The translations under genes and the position numbers were made by a program. Of a stretch of 64,000 nt of DNA, positions 20,031-30,432 are shown one piece after another. Numbering within the stretch: the first letter of the stretch is position 1; every line of letters begins with the position of its first letter. The notes under the pieces were generated by a model. That model saw nothing but the letters and a program-made list of their open reading frames with translations. It made no database searches and was not told the origin of the DNA. The DNA comes from Saccharomyces paradoxus (taxonomy: Eukaryota; Ascomycota; Saccharomycetes; Saccharomycetales; Saccharomycetaceae), in assembly GCF_002079055.1 (NCBI RefSeq), contig NC_047492.1:232035-296034 (forward strand), written 5' to 3'.

Positions 20031-20633
20031 ATGGCAGGTATCAGATTCACACATAAGCTTTACCAGTATTATCAATTAGCTACAAGCTTCTTGTATGCAG
20101 CATTATTGATACGGTGGCTGATATTAATGCCATTGGTAGGGTCTCGGTTTTTACCGGGAGGCATCCACGAATTTTTGATATATTTGATGCTCTGTTCCAG
20201 CCTCGTGGAAGTTATTTGGTTACTCAGATTCCACGGGTTAAAAAATGGTTTGCTTTCAAGAACCTTCTTAAAGGACCTAGATTTCATATACTTGGTCAGA
20301 GTAATCCATTTTTACGATGATTATGAGCATGCATTGATCCTGAAGAACGCATCATATTCTAGTTTCATTATTTGTTTGTCTTTATCACAAGCATATTGTC
20401 ATTGGTGCAAACTTTTCAAACGGAAAGGTGTAAAGGAAAGAACACTCGTCTGGAAGGTTAATACATTTATTACGTTGCCCATTCTCTACCTGAGCGAATT
20501 CGCATTGCTGCTATTGAATATTCAAATCAAAAACTATCACTCTACTCCAACTTTGGATGTAATCAATAGGGTGGTTTTATTAGCATACTTCCCTATACTA
20601 TTAACAGCATACAAAAAACTATTAACAAAGTGA
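20031..20633 (+). CDS. KEG1: Keg1, ER membrane protein needed for beta-1,6-glucan synthesis
   Basis: Essential ER membrane protein that binds Kre6 and is needed for beta-1,6-glucan. The 200 residues (MAGIRFTHKLYQYYQ) hold four likely transmembrane segments: about 15-35, 44-64, 105-122 and 145-165, with another hydrophobic stretch near the C-terminus. The C-terminal YKKLLTK resembles a dilysine-type retrieval tail. The ATG at 20031 is chosen because it gives the S. cerevisiae length; the frame is open 5' only through a TTG. Confidence 0.94.
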   Translation: MAGIRFTHKLYQYYQLATSFLYAALLIRWLILMPLVGSRFLPGGIHEFLIYLMLCSSLVEVIWLLRFHGLKNGLLSRTFLKDLDFIYLVRVIHFYDDYEHALILKNASYSSFIICLSLSQAYCHWCKLFKRKGVKERTLVWKVNTFITLPILYLSEFALLLLNIQIKNYHSTPTLDVINRVVLLAYFPILLTAYKKLLTK

Positions 20634-20668
20634 GTGATTTTATTGATTTACTATATATATATATATAC

Positions 20669-21385
20669 TCATAAAAATTTGGAGAGTTCATCGGCCATTT
20701 CATTCGCAAAAGCATCAGCTTCACTGCTATTCTTCATAGACTTATATTTTAGCCTTGCATTTTGTAAATTTCCAATTATTTGTTCGAGGGGCATTTCTTT
20801 AGGCATTTCCTCCTTTATTGTAGTGACTGGTAGAAGCTCACAGTTTAACCAGTCGTGAGTATCTATAATTTCCTGGATCCGATCAAGCCCCAATTTTTCT
20901 CCATATTCGTTATGATTGATGGTGGGTTTTGACCTTGTCCAGTTTATAAATTCGATGATGTTCGTAAAAGCGTTGCTCCATATTTCATTCAGATCATCGA
21001 TTTCCTCTTGCTCGACTTCTTCGTTCACATTGACTAATACGACAAACGTATTTCGATGAACTGCCGCCAAGAATTGCTGCAACAGTTCTTGAGGCTTTGT
21101 TAGTCGGATATCTGTTATTAAGATTATTCCTGCCATAACATTTCTGAGCGGTTCACATTCAGGCGTAATAAATTCTTCTATCCATACTGGTATCTCTTTG
21201 CAAGAGTCGATGTACAGGTCGAAATGGGTTTTATAGTATTTATTCTCCCAAGTTTGGTCCTTAACTATACTGACGCTGATGCTAGTGCAATGAAATAAGT
21301 CTTGCAAAAGTTGCGTTTTTAAAAGGTTGTGTGGGTGATCCGATAACACCAATATTTTATTTTGAGGATATTGAAGGGTATTCAT
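20669..21385 (-). CDS. IRC6: Irc6, clathrin-adaptor accessory factor
   Basis: Homologue of mammalian AAGAB/p34; in yeast it promotes clathrin-dependent traffic at the TGN/endosome with AP-1. The 238 residues include an N-terminal P-loop-like small-GTPase fold without an intact Walker motif (KILVLSDHPHNLLKTQLLQ), a central FVVLVNVNEEVEQEE strand, and a C-terminal helix (SSEADAFANEMADELSKFL) that corresponds to the adaptor-binding end in p34. It is convergent with KEG1 at 35 bp. Confidence 0.93.
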   Translation of the reverse strand: MNTLQYPQNKILVLSDHPHNLLKTQLLQDLFHCTSISVSIVKDQTWENKYYKTHFDLYIDSCKEIPVWIEEFITPECEPLRNVMAGIILITDIRLTKPQELLQQFLAAVHRNTFVVLVNVNEEVEQEEIDDLNEIWSNAFTNIIEFINWTRSKPTINHNEYGEKLGLDRIQEIIDTHDWLNCELLPVTTIKEEMPKEMPLEQIIGNLQNARLKYKSMKNSSEADAFANEMADELSKFL

Positions 21386-21541
21386 GGTATTTTTGCGTTT
21401 ATATACTATCCCACTACTTCTTGCTTCACTCTATAGAGAGTTTTCTGTTTTTTCTCTCTTTCCAGAATTTGAATAGGAATGAGTAAACTTGAAATGGCAT
21501 GTAATTTACACATACATACATATATATATATATAAAATAAC

Positions 21542-22987
21542 TTAGTTTTCTGGCGATTCAGAGTAGTATTGCAAGTAAGCAGCCATGGTCTTCATACCAC
21601 CAACAAAATTTGAAATATCCAACTTTTCATTGATGGAATGGGCGCCATCATCACCTCTACCCATTGGCAACAATAAGACACTGGTGTTCAAGGCGTCTTG
21701 GAAGGTCAAAGTGATTGGAATCGAACCGCCTTCTCTAGTAAAATCAGGATCCACACCATAGACCAATTTCGTGGCCTTTTTAGCAGCGGTAAATTGGGCG
21801 TTGAACGGATCAGAAACCCAATAAGCACCATCATGAATCAATTCTGTCCTGCACTTGTTTGGAGAGTTCAAAGACTTGAATTTGGCATCGCAATGCTTCT
21901 GAACCAAGGAGGTCAGTTTCTCAGAATCCATGTCAGGAACAGTTCTAATGGAAAACTTACCGAAGACCTTAGCTGGAATGACAGTCTTTGCACCTTGAGC
22001 GGAAAAGGCACCTTCCACACCATGAATGGACAATGAAGGATACCTCCATCTATGCATCAAGATGTCTTCCTTCTTGTCGTACAAACTTGTCTTGGAGCCG
22101 GTTGCAGCGTTCAACTCTTCAACGCTAAATTCGATGTCCTTGTATAAAGCCTTTTCCTTCTCGGTTAGAGGAGCAACCATCTCGTCGATACCGTCAATCA
22201 AGATTTTCCCCCTAGAATCTACAAGCGAACCTAGAACTTGCATCAAATCGATCATGGGTTCAGCAACAACACCACCAAAGATACCAGAGTGTAAATCTGC
22301 ACTTGGACCTTCAATAATGGTTTGATAGTAGTTGCAACCTCTTAGACCATAAGTCAAAACGGGCTTCTTAGTACCTAACCAATAATTATCGGAAATACAA
22401 ACGGCGTCGACACCTTTGAAGTAACCATTGGCCTCCTTTTTAATCAATTCATCTAATTTCAGAGAACCACTCTCCTCCATTCCTTCGAAACAAGTAACCA
22501 AGTTAACGGGGAATTCTTGTCCGGATGCTTTAAAGGCGTCCACAACGTTAATCCAAGATAATAAGGGACCCGTGTCATCAGTGACACCCCTGCCTTTCAT
22601 AATACCTTTTGCCTCATCAATGACAAGCTTGAATGGCTCAGTATCCCAACCGTCCTCCAATTGAGCAGGTTGCACGTCATAATGACCGTATACCAGCACA
22701 GTCTTTTTCGAAGGGTCGTCACCGAACCTGGATAGAATCACAGGTGGTAAAGACAAATTTGGCGTAGAAATTGGTGGAGGCTGAATGCCCAGGTCCACCA
22801 TCTTAATGTCATGGAACCCTGATTGCGAAAGTTGCTCAGAGATAAACTTGGCCTTGTCAAAGACTTTGGGCCTTAGTGACTCATCTGAAGAAACAGCGGG
22901 GATTTGAATAGCCTTGGTCAATCTGCTGAAGAATTGAGGCTTTAAAGTGTCAATCTTTTGGAAAACTGAAGTAAGTGAGTGAGACAT
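21542..22987 (-). CDS. DUG1: Dug1, Cys-Gly metallodipeptidase
   Basis: M20-family zinc (or manganese) dipeptidase that hydrolyses Cys-Gly, the second step of glutathione breakdown by the Dug1-Dug2-Dug3 pathway in the cytosol. The 481 residues carry the metal ligands: H102 in VYGHYDV, the aspartate of RGVTDDTG near 137, the glutamates of FEGMEESGS at 171-172, D200 region CISDNYW, and a late histidine in GRGDDGAHS near 450. The dimerisation domain lies in between (about 210-380). Length equals S288C. It has no signal peptide. Confidence 0.97.
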   Translation of the reverse strand: MSHSLTSVFQKIDTLKPQFFSRLTKAIQIPAVSSDESLRPKVFDKAKFISEQLSQSGFHDIKMVDLGIQPPPISTPNLSLPPVILSRFGDDPSKKTVLVYGHYDVQPAQLEDGWDTEPFKLVIDEAKGIMKGRGVTDDTGPLLSWINVVDAFKASGQEFPVNLVTCFEGMEESGSLKLDELIKKEANGYFKGVDAVCISDNYWLGTKKPVLTYGLRGCNYYQTIIEGPSADLHSGIFGGVVAEPMIDLMQVLGSLVDSRGKILIDGIDEMVAPLTEKEKALYKDIEFSVEELNAATGSKTSLYDKKEDILMHRWRYPSLSIHGVEGAFSAQGAKTVIPAKVFGKFSIRTVPDMDSEKLTSLVQKHCDAKFKSLNSPNKCRTELIHDGAYWVSDPFNAQFTAAKKATKLVYGVDPDFTREGGSIPITLTFQDALNTSVLLLPMGRGDDGAHSINEKLDISNFVGGMKTMAAYLQYYSESPEN

Positions 22988-23547
22988 GCTTGCGTACGAT
23001 GCTCTGGAGCAACTGAACTAACAATGAAAGAAAAGTCGAGTGATAAGAAGAACAGGTTGCTATTATGCTGTATCTTTTTTTTGACACATTTTTTCGTAGC
23101 CGTTTTGAATGACGATTATAAGGGATATTGCCAAAAAATGCTGTGGCATTGGTCAACTAAAAGGAATACAATACTTATTCTGAGGACATCCCCAAGTTCT
23201 TAGCCTACTGACTGGGGGGCACAATACGGTGTCGACCTATCGATTACTCGAGGAACTCAACCGGCGCCTTGTTTGGTTTCCCTTCGCTGGTTGGAGCGAC
23301 ATCGGAGTTACTGATCCAAGGATTTGGGAACTGTCTTGTCAACATGACTTTTAGAAAAGATAACAGGGATTTTCCCTTCTTGTATATGCTAATTTTGTCT
23401 GACTGCTTAATTCAAAGGGCTCTGCGTCAAAAGTAGGAAGTTCTTCTGCCTTATTAAGCAGTTTTTCAATCGAATATAATTGAAAAACTAATTAGTCTCA
23501 CAAGGCAATCAGACCGTAAAGAGAAGAGCAGCAAGACAACATCTGAT
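22988..23547. promoter_or_regulatory. Divergent DUG1 / YFR045W promoter
   Basis: 560 bp between two divergent starts. The central part (23205-23345) is relatively GC-rich and is followed by a palindrome-like stretch near 23466-23490 (tcaatcgaatataattgaa). I see no motif that I can tie to either gene. Confidence 0.3.
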
Positions 23548-24549
23548 ATGGCCAACCAGGTAAGTAAAAAATGTTCTGTTTCAAGCCCGATAATGCTATT
23601 TTATTAACACTTCCATTTGTCTCCTTCACAGAACTCTGACCTTTACAAGCAAATCACTGCAGGCAGTGTCGCTGCAGTGTTTCAAACAACAATGACGTAC
23701 CCATTTGAGTACTTAAAGACCGGTTTGCAATTGCAACCAAAAGGTACCGCTTTTGAGATCATTTTACCTCAGATTAAGTCGTACTTTGTTGGTTGCTCTG
23801 CTTTAAATGTGGCCGCATTTGGGAAGACCATTTTAAGGTTCATTACGTTTGATAAGCTATGCCACTCCCTGAATAATAACATTGATAATAATGATAATTT
23901 CCAAAGACTGACCGGTCCTAACCTTCTAATTGCTGGTACACTGACAGGCATAGTAGAAAGTTTGTTTATTATCCCTTTCGAAAACATAAAGACCACTATG
24001 ATTCAATCGGCGATGATCGATAATAAGAAGTTGCAAAAAGCTCAACCTGAAGCTAGCGCAAAGGCAACTTTCCATAAGGCGGCGACCAAGGCTACTCCTG
24101 TGGCTCGTATCGAGAGGCTACTTCCCGCAGTCAAACACATGTATCAAACAAGAGGCCTTGCCGCATTCGTCCAGGGAACAACGCCCACTATATTCAGACA
24201 GATAGCCAACACTTCTATTCAATTCACTGCGTACACAGCATTTAAACGGTTGCTGCAAGGAAGAAACGACAAGGCATCCTCAGCAATAACGGGGTTGGCC
24301 ACCTCTTTTACACTTGTGGCAATGACTCAACCCATTGATGTCGTAAAGACAAGAATGATGAGTCAAAATGCCAAAACTGAATACAAAAATACGTTAAATT
24401 GTATGTATAGAATATTTGTTCAAGAAGGCATGGCCACATTCTGGAAGGGCTCCATTTTTAGATTCATGAAAGTCGGTATCTCGGGTGGCTTAACGTTCAC
24501 TGTTTATGAACAGGTTAGTTTGTTGCTGGGCTTCTCCTCCAGGTCTTGA
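23548..24549 (+). CDS. YFR045W: Mitochondrial carrier family protein, spliced
   Basis: Member of the SLC25 inner-membrane carrier family, substrate not established here. Exon 1 (23548-23559) encodes only MANQ; exon 2 (23632-24549) continues [11 protein letters not shown]. The product has 309 residues. Three carrier repeats are visible, with the PX[DE]XX[KR] signatures PFEYLK (about 26), PFENIK (about 130) and PIDVVKTRM (about 240), and six membrane segments. The 72-nt intron uses GTAAGT at its 5' end and TATTAAC as branch site, both non-consensus for yeast, which may lower splicing efficiency. A straight read through the intron would need a TTG start. Confidence 0.92.
23560..23631 (+). other. 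YFR045W: YFR045W intron
   Basis: 72 nt, with GTAAGT at the 5' end (consensus GTATGT), TATTAAC at 23602-23608 (consensus TACTAAC) and ACAG at the 3' end, 23 nt past the branch site. The reading frame is kept across the junction. Confidence 0.85.
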
Positions 24550-24621
24550 TAATATGTGAATCTCAACTCCTTTCTGTACATACATTTTCCTTGCTATTTA
24601 ATTATTTTTCTACGGTATTCT

Positions 24622-25710
24622 TTAAAACAAGTAACTTTCAATCCTCGATTGAAGTTCTAGAGGAAGCAATTCGTGCGCGAGTTCGAACATATCATCAACG
24701 TTATTGATAACACCCATATCAATAAATGAATCTACAAGATCCTGTTTTTGCAAGGTGCCGATTCTTTGTTTTAAAAAATCCATTATATTTAAAGACTCTT
24801 CCTGCATAGTAGACCACGTTTGTTTCGGTAATATTATTTCATTCTCATTCAAAAATTGCCTTGTAAGGTGCTTTAAATCCATTATCTGTAGCGGTTTTAC
24901 AGAAGAACGCCTCACTGCCGGGATATTTAAACGCTCAGGATCATTGCCTATGTCATCCAAATCGTCGTCACTGGCATTTGTTAACAAATATTCTTCGTTT
25001 TCCACCTCTTCTTCTACTTCCTTTTTGTCGTCGCTTGGTAACACTTCAGATAGTGCTTCTTCCTGTTGCGTTGTAGAAGTTGGTTCCGGATCACGTACTG
25101 GCGGTTCATCTTTTTGATCCATTCCAATGCCTGGCAATGTATCCAAAACGTCCATAGAGATATTGTTAGCATTATCCGAAGAGTATACTATCGACTCATC
25201 TTCGTGTCCTGTCATGGGAGCGTCTTGTATAATGATCGGATCAATCTTTCTACTTTTCAGACCCTTGTCTCTTTCTTGCAATTGTGCAAATACGGTTTGT
25301 GATAACGAAGTATAACCTGCTTGCGTTTCATCGTTAATGCTGTTATCTGTGGTATTCTCATTCCTGCTCTGAAGAAACTCATCTTCCTCTACCCGGTTCT
25401 CCTCGTACGTTAGTTCACCTATTAGGTTCCGTGCCTGAGTCTTGTCAGTTTTTGTATCGTTGCCTTGGGATTTGCGTGCCAACACTTGGCTTAAGTCTTG
25501 CAAAAAACTTCGTACTTCGTCAGGATCTTTATTAAGGATGTCATGAGACTTGGTAGAAGCGGATAAAAGTTTTCTATAACCTGGCGTATTCCTAATCAGT
25601 ATCTCATCCTTGAGACGTTGTTCTTCAAGGGCTCTCTCCCGAAAAGGGGTTCTAATCTCTGAAACTTCTGTATCTTCGTTTTCACCGGCGGTCTTCCTTG
25701 GAGTACTCAT
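24622..25710 (-). CDS. CNN1: Cnn1, kinetochore protein (CENP-T)
   Basis: Yeast CENP-T of the Ctf19/CCAN complex; its N-terminal tail binds the Ndc80 complex through Spc24-Spc25. The 362 residues start with MSTPRKTAGENED, and the Spc24/25-binding helix is expected at about 60-85 (DPDEVRSFLQDLSQVL fits). The middle is acidic and disordered. The C-terminal histone-fold domain (about 270-362) pairs with Wip1. TP/SP sites in the N-terminus fit Cdk/Mps1 control. An MCB lies 51-56 bp upstream. Confidence 0.94.
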   Translation of the reverse strand: MSTPRKTAGENEDTEVSEIRTPFRERALEEQRLKDEILIRNTPGYRKLLSASTKSHDILNKDPDEVRSFLQDLSQVLARKSQGNDTKTDKTQARNLIGELTYEENRVEEDEFLQSRNENTTDNSINDETQAGYTSLSQTVFAQLQERDKGLKSRKIDPIIIQDAPMTGHEDESIVYSSDNANNISMDVLDTLPGIGMDQKDEPPVRDPEPTSTTQQEEALSEVLPSDDKKEVEEEVENEEYLLTNASDDDLDDIGNDPERLNIPAVRRSSVKPLQIMDLKHLTRQFLNENEIILPKQTWSTMQEESLNIMDFLKQRIGTLQKQDLVDSFIDMGVINNVDDMFELAHELLPLELQSRIESYLF

Positions 25711-25760
25711 TATTCCCTTCTTGTTTGGTTACTAACCGTCATGCGTGTCATTGATCTGTA

Positions 25761-25766
25761 ACGCGT
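25761..25766. promoter_or_regulatory. MCB box upstream of CNN1
   Basis: Perfect ACGCGT palindrome 51-56 bp upstream of the CNN1 ATG. It fits late-G1 expression of a kinetochore gene through MBF. Confidence 0.5.
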
Positions 25767-25829
25767 AGTTTCTTGATCTTATTTAGTATATGTAAATAAA
25801 AAAAAGTAAAAATCAAAGACTGGGCATTT

Positions 25830-26717
25830 TCAGTGAGCTAGTTTGAGTGAGAAATCAATCACGGGTGTACCCTGATGAATACTACTGGTGCTGTAAATAT
25901 CAATGTCATCGCACAAATACTCCTCGAGGTTGTCCAATTTCAAGCCTCCACTACATTCCAAGAGGAAATGTTTTTTACCATCCCATTTGTTCTTTAGACT
26001 TTGGGCGCACATTTTCAAACCGTCACCTTTGAAATTATCCAACATGATAACATCTGCACCAGCCTCAATGGCCTCCGTAGCTTCATCCTCACTTAAACAT
26101 TCCACTTCGATTTTCACAGCAAACCCGCACACTGCCCTGGCGTTCTTCACTGCGTTTGTTATAGAACCAGTGGCCCAAATGTGATTGTCTTTAAGCATGA
26201 CCATAGAGGAAAGGTCATATCTGTGGGTGTCGCACCCACCTACAAGCATGGAATACTTTTCTAATCTACGTAAACCCGGTGTAGTCTTTCTTGTCCCCGC
26301 AATGATCCCCTTATAACCGGTCGAACGTGCCAAATTGATGATCTTATGTGAGGCGGTGGCAATTCCACTACTTCTGCTGAGGATGTTCAAGGCAGTCCTC
26401 TCAGCTAATAAGATGTTTTTGGCAGGCCCAGTAACTTTAGCTATAACCAGCTTACCGGAGTCATTCTTCGAAGGCTCCAACAAAGAGCCTTCCTTGAACA
26501 ACCATTCAACTTGTAGTTCGCATTGATTAAAGACTTCTTGCGCAAAGGGGACACCACACAGCATACCATCTTGCTTACAGTACAAATTGGCCTCCTTCAG
26601 GTCGGAACCAACGACGTATCCACCAAAATCAAAAGAGGGAACGTCCTCGCTAAGCCAATTGGTGACATCTTGTCTCCATGCTCCGTTAGCAGGCAATAAG
26701 TGTTCATAGACAGGCAT
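25830..26717 (-). CDS. BNA6: Bna6, quinolinate phosphoribosyltransferase
   Basis: Converts quinolinate and PRPP to nicotinate mononucleotide, CO2 and pyrophosphate, the last step of de novo NAD synthesis from tryptophan. The 295 residues match the NadC family length. Visible motifs include the [15 protein letters not shown] segment (about 131-145), [10 protein letters not shown] (about 161-170) that binds substrate phosphate, the [10 protein letters not shown] stretch, DVIMLDNF (about 224-231), and LECSGGL near the C-terminus. It is cytosolic or nuclear in yeast. Confidence 0.97.
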   Translation of the reverse strand: MPVYEHLLPANGAWRQDVTNWLSEDVPSFDFGGYVVGSDLKEANLYCKQDGMLCGVPFAQEVFNQCELQVEWLFKEGSLLEPSKNDSGKLVIAKVTGPAKNILLAERTALNILSRSSGIATASHKIINLARSTGYKGIIAGTRKTTPGLRRLEKYSMLVGGCDTHRYDLSSMVMLKDNHIWATGSITNAVKNARAVCGFAVKIEVECLSEDEATEAIEAGADVIMLDNFKGDGLKMCAQSLKNKWDGKKHFLLECSGGLKLDNLEEYLCDDIDIYSTSSIHQGTPVIDFSLKLAH

Positions 26718-27686
26718 TTTTTTTTTTGGTATGTTCTTTCTGAGTTCTGTGTTCTTTTGTTGCGTTATTAATTGGTGTCTTTAATTTTCGAATTTATGGC
26801 CTAAGATATACGAAAACTGCGGTAGGAGTCATGATAATGGGGGCTCTCAACCAACCGGCGTCAGCAAAAGCAAATATTTTGGAGCGCAGTATCACACCAT
26901 TAACAACGTAGGTTATATATTTTTACATGTGAACTCACGTCTTGCCGGGGTTCGTTGCTACGTATTCAAGTGCATAAAACGCTGCGACACAGAAGCTAAA
27001 ACAATCTCAAAATATATAACTACAATGGTAGTTCCGATCTTCGTAGTTTCAAAAGTTGATAAAAAAATAAATGGTCAGGGCAGATGATAACCGACTAGTA
27101 GTGCATTCAATCGAAACGTGTACGAAGGAGAAGTCACTACTATTTAATAGTTAATATGCGGTAATTTTTAGCTGTCACTGGCATTATATACCTGACATTG
27201 AATATTTGTGAATGAGAAAGCAGATCGAATTAACACCTCAATTGTTGTAAAAAGTTTGTCTTGAAAGAATTTTGCTTAGTACATGAGATTACTCTAAAAA
27301 GGAACAAAATCTTCACTTCATTCTAGGTAGGTTCCGTAAGGTACAAACCTGTTTTTTAAAGATGAAAATGAGGCCTAACAAAGAATTAAAAGATAAATCA
27401 GGTTTCTGCCACATCCAAGACCTTTATGAAAGCCTGACTATCGGCCTCAGATACATGTTCAACAGTCAGAAGAATACTTATTGTAATTATAGTTATCCAT
27501 ACAAAATTTTTTTTTTCACATTGACCACTAGAAAAAAGTGACAATTTAGAGTAAAACTGGCTAGAAAAACCTACATGAAAAACAAAACCAGGTCAGGTAC
27601 ACTTTAATACAAGATTTTACCAATCGAGAGTTCGTATGCATAATTCATATGGAGCAAAGGAAAGAACTTTTATTTAAGACAAAAGC
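26718..27686. promoter_or_regulatory. Divergent BNA6 / RMD8 promoter, 969 bp
   Basis: Long intergene between two divergent starts. It holds scattered A/T runs (27504-27515, a T9 run) but no tRNA, LTR or open frame worth reporting, and I see no regulatory consensus I can name with confidence. Confidence 0.3.
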
Positions 27687-29669
27687 ATGAGTTATAAGGC
27701 CAATCAACCATCTCCTGGGGAGATGCCGAAAAGGTCACCTTCTATCCTGGTGACAGATGCAAGAACATCCAAGAATAGAATGAGTGCACCGTTCGCTGGC
27801 CATGCTGCTGGCAGCAGGAAGAATATGGAGAACAAAGGACTTACTAGGTCTCAAGGCGTTCGCTCTTCCGCTATTGGTCCTTCTCCGCTGCAGAATCCTA
27901 CTCACCCAAGAAGGCGATCGTCTGGCAGGTTTAGCGATATATCCATAGATAATATTCTGTCTGATAATTCGGATATTCCCTCCGCTAGGAGGGAGGAAAG
28001 GCTATCCAGCTCTTCAAGTGATAGGCCTCACCATTACGAGCGGTTAAGCTCGCGTAGAAAGATGATCAATCCCTTACCTCCAAGAACATCGAAGACTTCA
28101 CAAAAGTTGGTGCTGATACCTGAAGACGATAACTTGAACCACTTTCAAACTTTACCAACAAACGCGTTGGATAGACGAAGGCCGAAGGTGGGCTCTATAA
28201 AGTCCAATTCCTCCGATCGGTTGACTCGATACTCAAGAGAAAAATCCATGGCAAGAATCACTGCATATAATGTTGCTGACGGCTTCAATCTTAACCAATT
28301 GTATAAATTTCTGCAGGAGACTCATGAGGTTTCACCAAGATTGTATGATGAATGTTTATACGTTGCGTATACTTTGCCACTTTTACCAGGTAAAGGCGGT
28401 TTCAGAATAAAATCAAACATATCGAAGAAAACAGTGGGTGGTAAGACATTGATTGATAATTTAATAGATACAAGCGAACAGAGAGATCATCACTATGAAT
28501 ATTACTCAGGAGTCGAGACTGTGGAAGATGCAAATAACAATTACGAACTAGAAACCAACGGCAATAACAATAGCACTAATCAAGACACCACAATAGTCCC
28601 CGATCATTTACCCAATCCAATAGGTCAGCAGGACTCTTTTAATCCTATGGAACCACAATTTTTCGCAGAGGAAACTCCCTCAGAAATAGAAAAACGGGAA
28701 AGAACAGAAAGAATAAATATGCTGAAAAAGAAGGAGAACGACAGTGACGCAAGCGGTAGCGACAATAATAATAGTGATGGTGAAAGTAAAAGTTATGCGG
28801 TTGAAGGTAAGGACCGGTATGCACAGTCTTCTCGCTCGCCACCACCACCCTCATCAGCATCTACACCATCACCACCACCCTCGTCACAGGATGATTTTGA
28901 CCGTGTATACGAAATGCATAGGGACAATGATCATGAAGGCAATGATAGACACGCAGAAATTTTCATTTTCCATTATGGCGTTATTGTTTTTTGGAACTTT
29001 ACTGAGATTCAAGAGAAAAATATTCTTGGCGATATAACATTTGCAGACTATAAGAATTTAATGATCCGGCCACTGGATGAACAGGATATTGAAACTGAAC
29101 AATTCCACTTCGAATATGATAGGGATACCGAAAGGCCGAGAATTTTCAACGATATTGTCACATTGCGTTCAGGCGACCACATTATTGAACTGACACTATC
29201 ACATGCCATCGCCCAATCCTCGAAATTATCAAGGTTTGAATCCAGAATTTCACCGATTTTGATATCAGTCACGAAATTACCGAAAAGACTAGCATTATAC
29301 GGTACCCTCGGATTAAAGAGAGAGCAGCTTTTGAAAAAGTCAGGGAAGCTTTTTAAACTAAGAGTGGATGTTAACCTTTCATCTACCATATTGGATACAC
29401 CTGAGTTTTTTTGGTCGTTCGAACCAAGTTTGCATCCACTTTACGTGGCGATGAGGGAGTATTTGGAAATTGACCAAAGGGTACAAGTACTAAATGATCG
29501 TTGTAAAGTTTTCCTGGAATTCTTTGACATATGTGTCGACTCTGTTGCTGAAAGAAACATGGCCCGTGTTACATGGTGGTTTATTCTTGTCATTTTATTT
29601 GGAGTCATATTTTCATTAACAGAAATATTCGTTCGTTATGTAATTATTCACCGTCATACTGCTACATAG
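27687..29669 (+). CDS. RMD8: Rmd8, DUF155/RMD1-family membrane protein
   Basis: Cytosol-facing membrane protein required for meiotic nuclear division in S. cerevisiae screens; the molecular role is unknown. The 660 residues have a long disordered basic and Ser-rich N-terminus (1-180), then the RMD1/DUF155 domain, split by a Ser/Asn/Pro-rich insertion (about 270-405, including a PPPP tract), with the conserved IFIFHYGVIVFWNF segment at about 427-440. The C-terminus has one transmembrane helix (WWFILVILFGVIFSLTEIF). The family includes Rmd1 and mitochondrial Mrx10/RMND1, which lack such a large insertion. Confidence 0.94.
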   Translation: MSYKANQPSPGEMPKRSPSILVTDARTSKNRMSAPFAGHAAGSRKNMENKGLTRSQGVRSSAIGPSPLQNPTHPRRRSSGRFSDISIDNILSDNSDIPSARREERLSSSSSDRPHHYERLSSRRKMINPLPPRTSKTSQKLVLIPEDDNLNHFQTLPTNALDRRRPKVGSIKSNSSDRLTRYSREKSMARITAYNVADGFNLNQLYKFLQETHEVSPRLYDECLYVAYTLPLLPGKGGFRIKSNISKKTVGGKTLIDNLIDTSEQRDHHYEYYSGVETVEDANNNYELETNGNNNSTNQDTTIVPDHLPNPIGQQDSFNPMEPQFFAEETPSEIEKRERTERINMLKKKENDSDASGSDNNNSDGESKSYAVEGKDRYAQSSRSPPPPSSASTPSPPPSSQDDFDRVYEMHRDNDHEGNDRHAEIFIFHYGVIVFWNFTEIQEKNILGDITFADYKNLMIRPLDEQDIETEQFHFEYDRDTERPRIFNDIVTLRSGDHIIELTLSHAIAQSSKLSRFESRISPILISVTKLPKRLALYGTLGLKREQLLKKSGKLFKLRVDVNLSSTILDTPEFFWSFEPSLHPLYVAMREYLEIDQRVQVLNDRCKVFLEFFDICVDSVAERNMARVTWWFILVILFGVIFSLTEIFVRYVIIHRHTAT

Positions 29670-30060
29670 ATACTCATACACCCTTCTAGGTGGCATTAAA
29701 ACAAATCAACAATATACTTAATTACCAAATTCTTTAATCAGGATTTCACTATTGTTATGATACTTGGTCACGTGCAAGTAAAACCGCTCGTTGATTGGCT
29801 CCCCTCAAGATCACATTAAAAGTACAATAATATGACTAAGGGACTCGAATATCGAAATGCATCAGTTGTATCAACAAAAGAAGAAAGAAAGAAAGAATAG
29901 TGGAGACTAAACTTTTAGCCAGATTGCAGTATTTCAGTGATCTTACAAGTATTTTCCATCTTTAGCCGCATTGAATTCTTTAAAGCAAACCATTAAGGAG
30001 TACTTCCCCAGGTTTTTAACCGATAGTAAAAGCAAGATAAAAGTACAAGAGAAGAAGGAA
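29670..30060. promoter_or_regulatory. KGD4 promoter with Cbf1 and Hap sites, and in-frame TTG leader
   Basis: 391 bp between RMD8 and the KGD4 ATG. TCACGTG at 29768-29774 fits Cbf1 and an inverted CCAAT at 29794-29798 fits the Hap complex; both are common at respiratory genes. The last 30 codons before the ATG (29971-30060) are open in frame from a TTG, with an upstream in-frame TGA at 29938-29940. Confidence 0.5.
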
Positions 30061-30432
30061 ATGATTGCTACACCTATAAGATTAGCGAAGAATGCGTATG
30101 AGCCGATGATAAAATTTGTTGGTGCAAGACATCCCTTAGTGAAGCACGCAGCAGAAATCGTTGTTCATCCATGCGCTACCAACGGAATGTTACCTGGAAG
30201 CAAAGAGTGTATTCCAGTAGGTAAATTCATGGAAAACTATAAGCCATTTCGTGTGGTGCCAATAAAGCATAGTGCTAGGACTAGTCTCAACTCTTCGAAG
30301 GCCTCCGCATTCATTGACAGGCCATTGGAGAAAGATGAGCTTGCTTCCATTTTCGAGTTACCTGCCAGGTTTCGGTACAAGCCCATTAATGAGAACGAGC
30401 TAGAAAGCATAAATAGCGGTGGTGCATGGTGA
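30061..30432 (+). CDS. KGD4: Kgd4/Ymr31, 2-oxoglutarate dehydrogenase accessory subunit
   Basis: Small mitochondrial protein that recruits the E3 subunit (Lpd1) to the 2-oxoglutarate dehydrogenase complex; also listed as mitoribosomal protein MRPS36. From the ATG at 30061 it has 123 residues (MIATPIRLAKNAYEP), equal to S288C. The C-terminal RFRYKPINENELESINSGG is the most conserved part. In frame upstream lies TTG at 29971, which would add 30 residues. I recall that S. cerevisiae Kgd4 has a longer isoform from a non-AUG start, so this may be a real second start. Confidence 0.93.
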   Translation: MIATPIRLAKNAYEPMIKFVGARHPLVKHAAEIVVHPCATNGMLPGSKECIPVGKFMENYKPFRVVPIKHSARTSLNSSKASAFIDRPLEKDELASIFELPARFRYKPINENELESINSGGAW

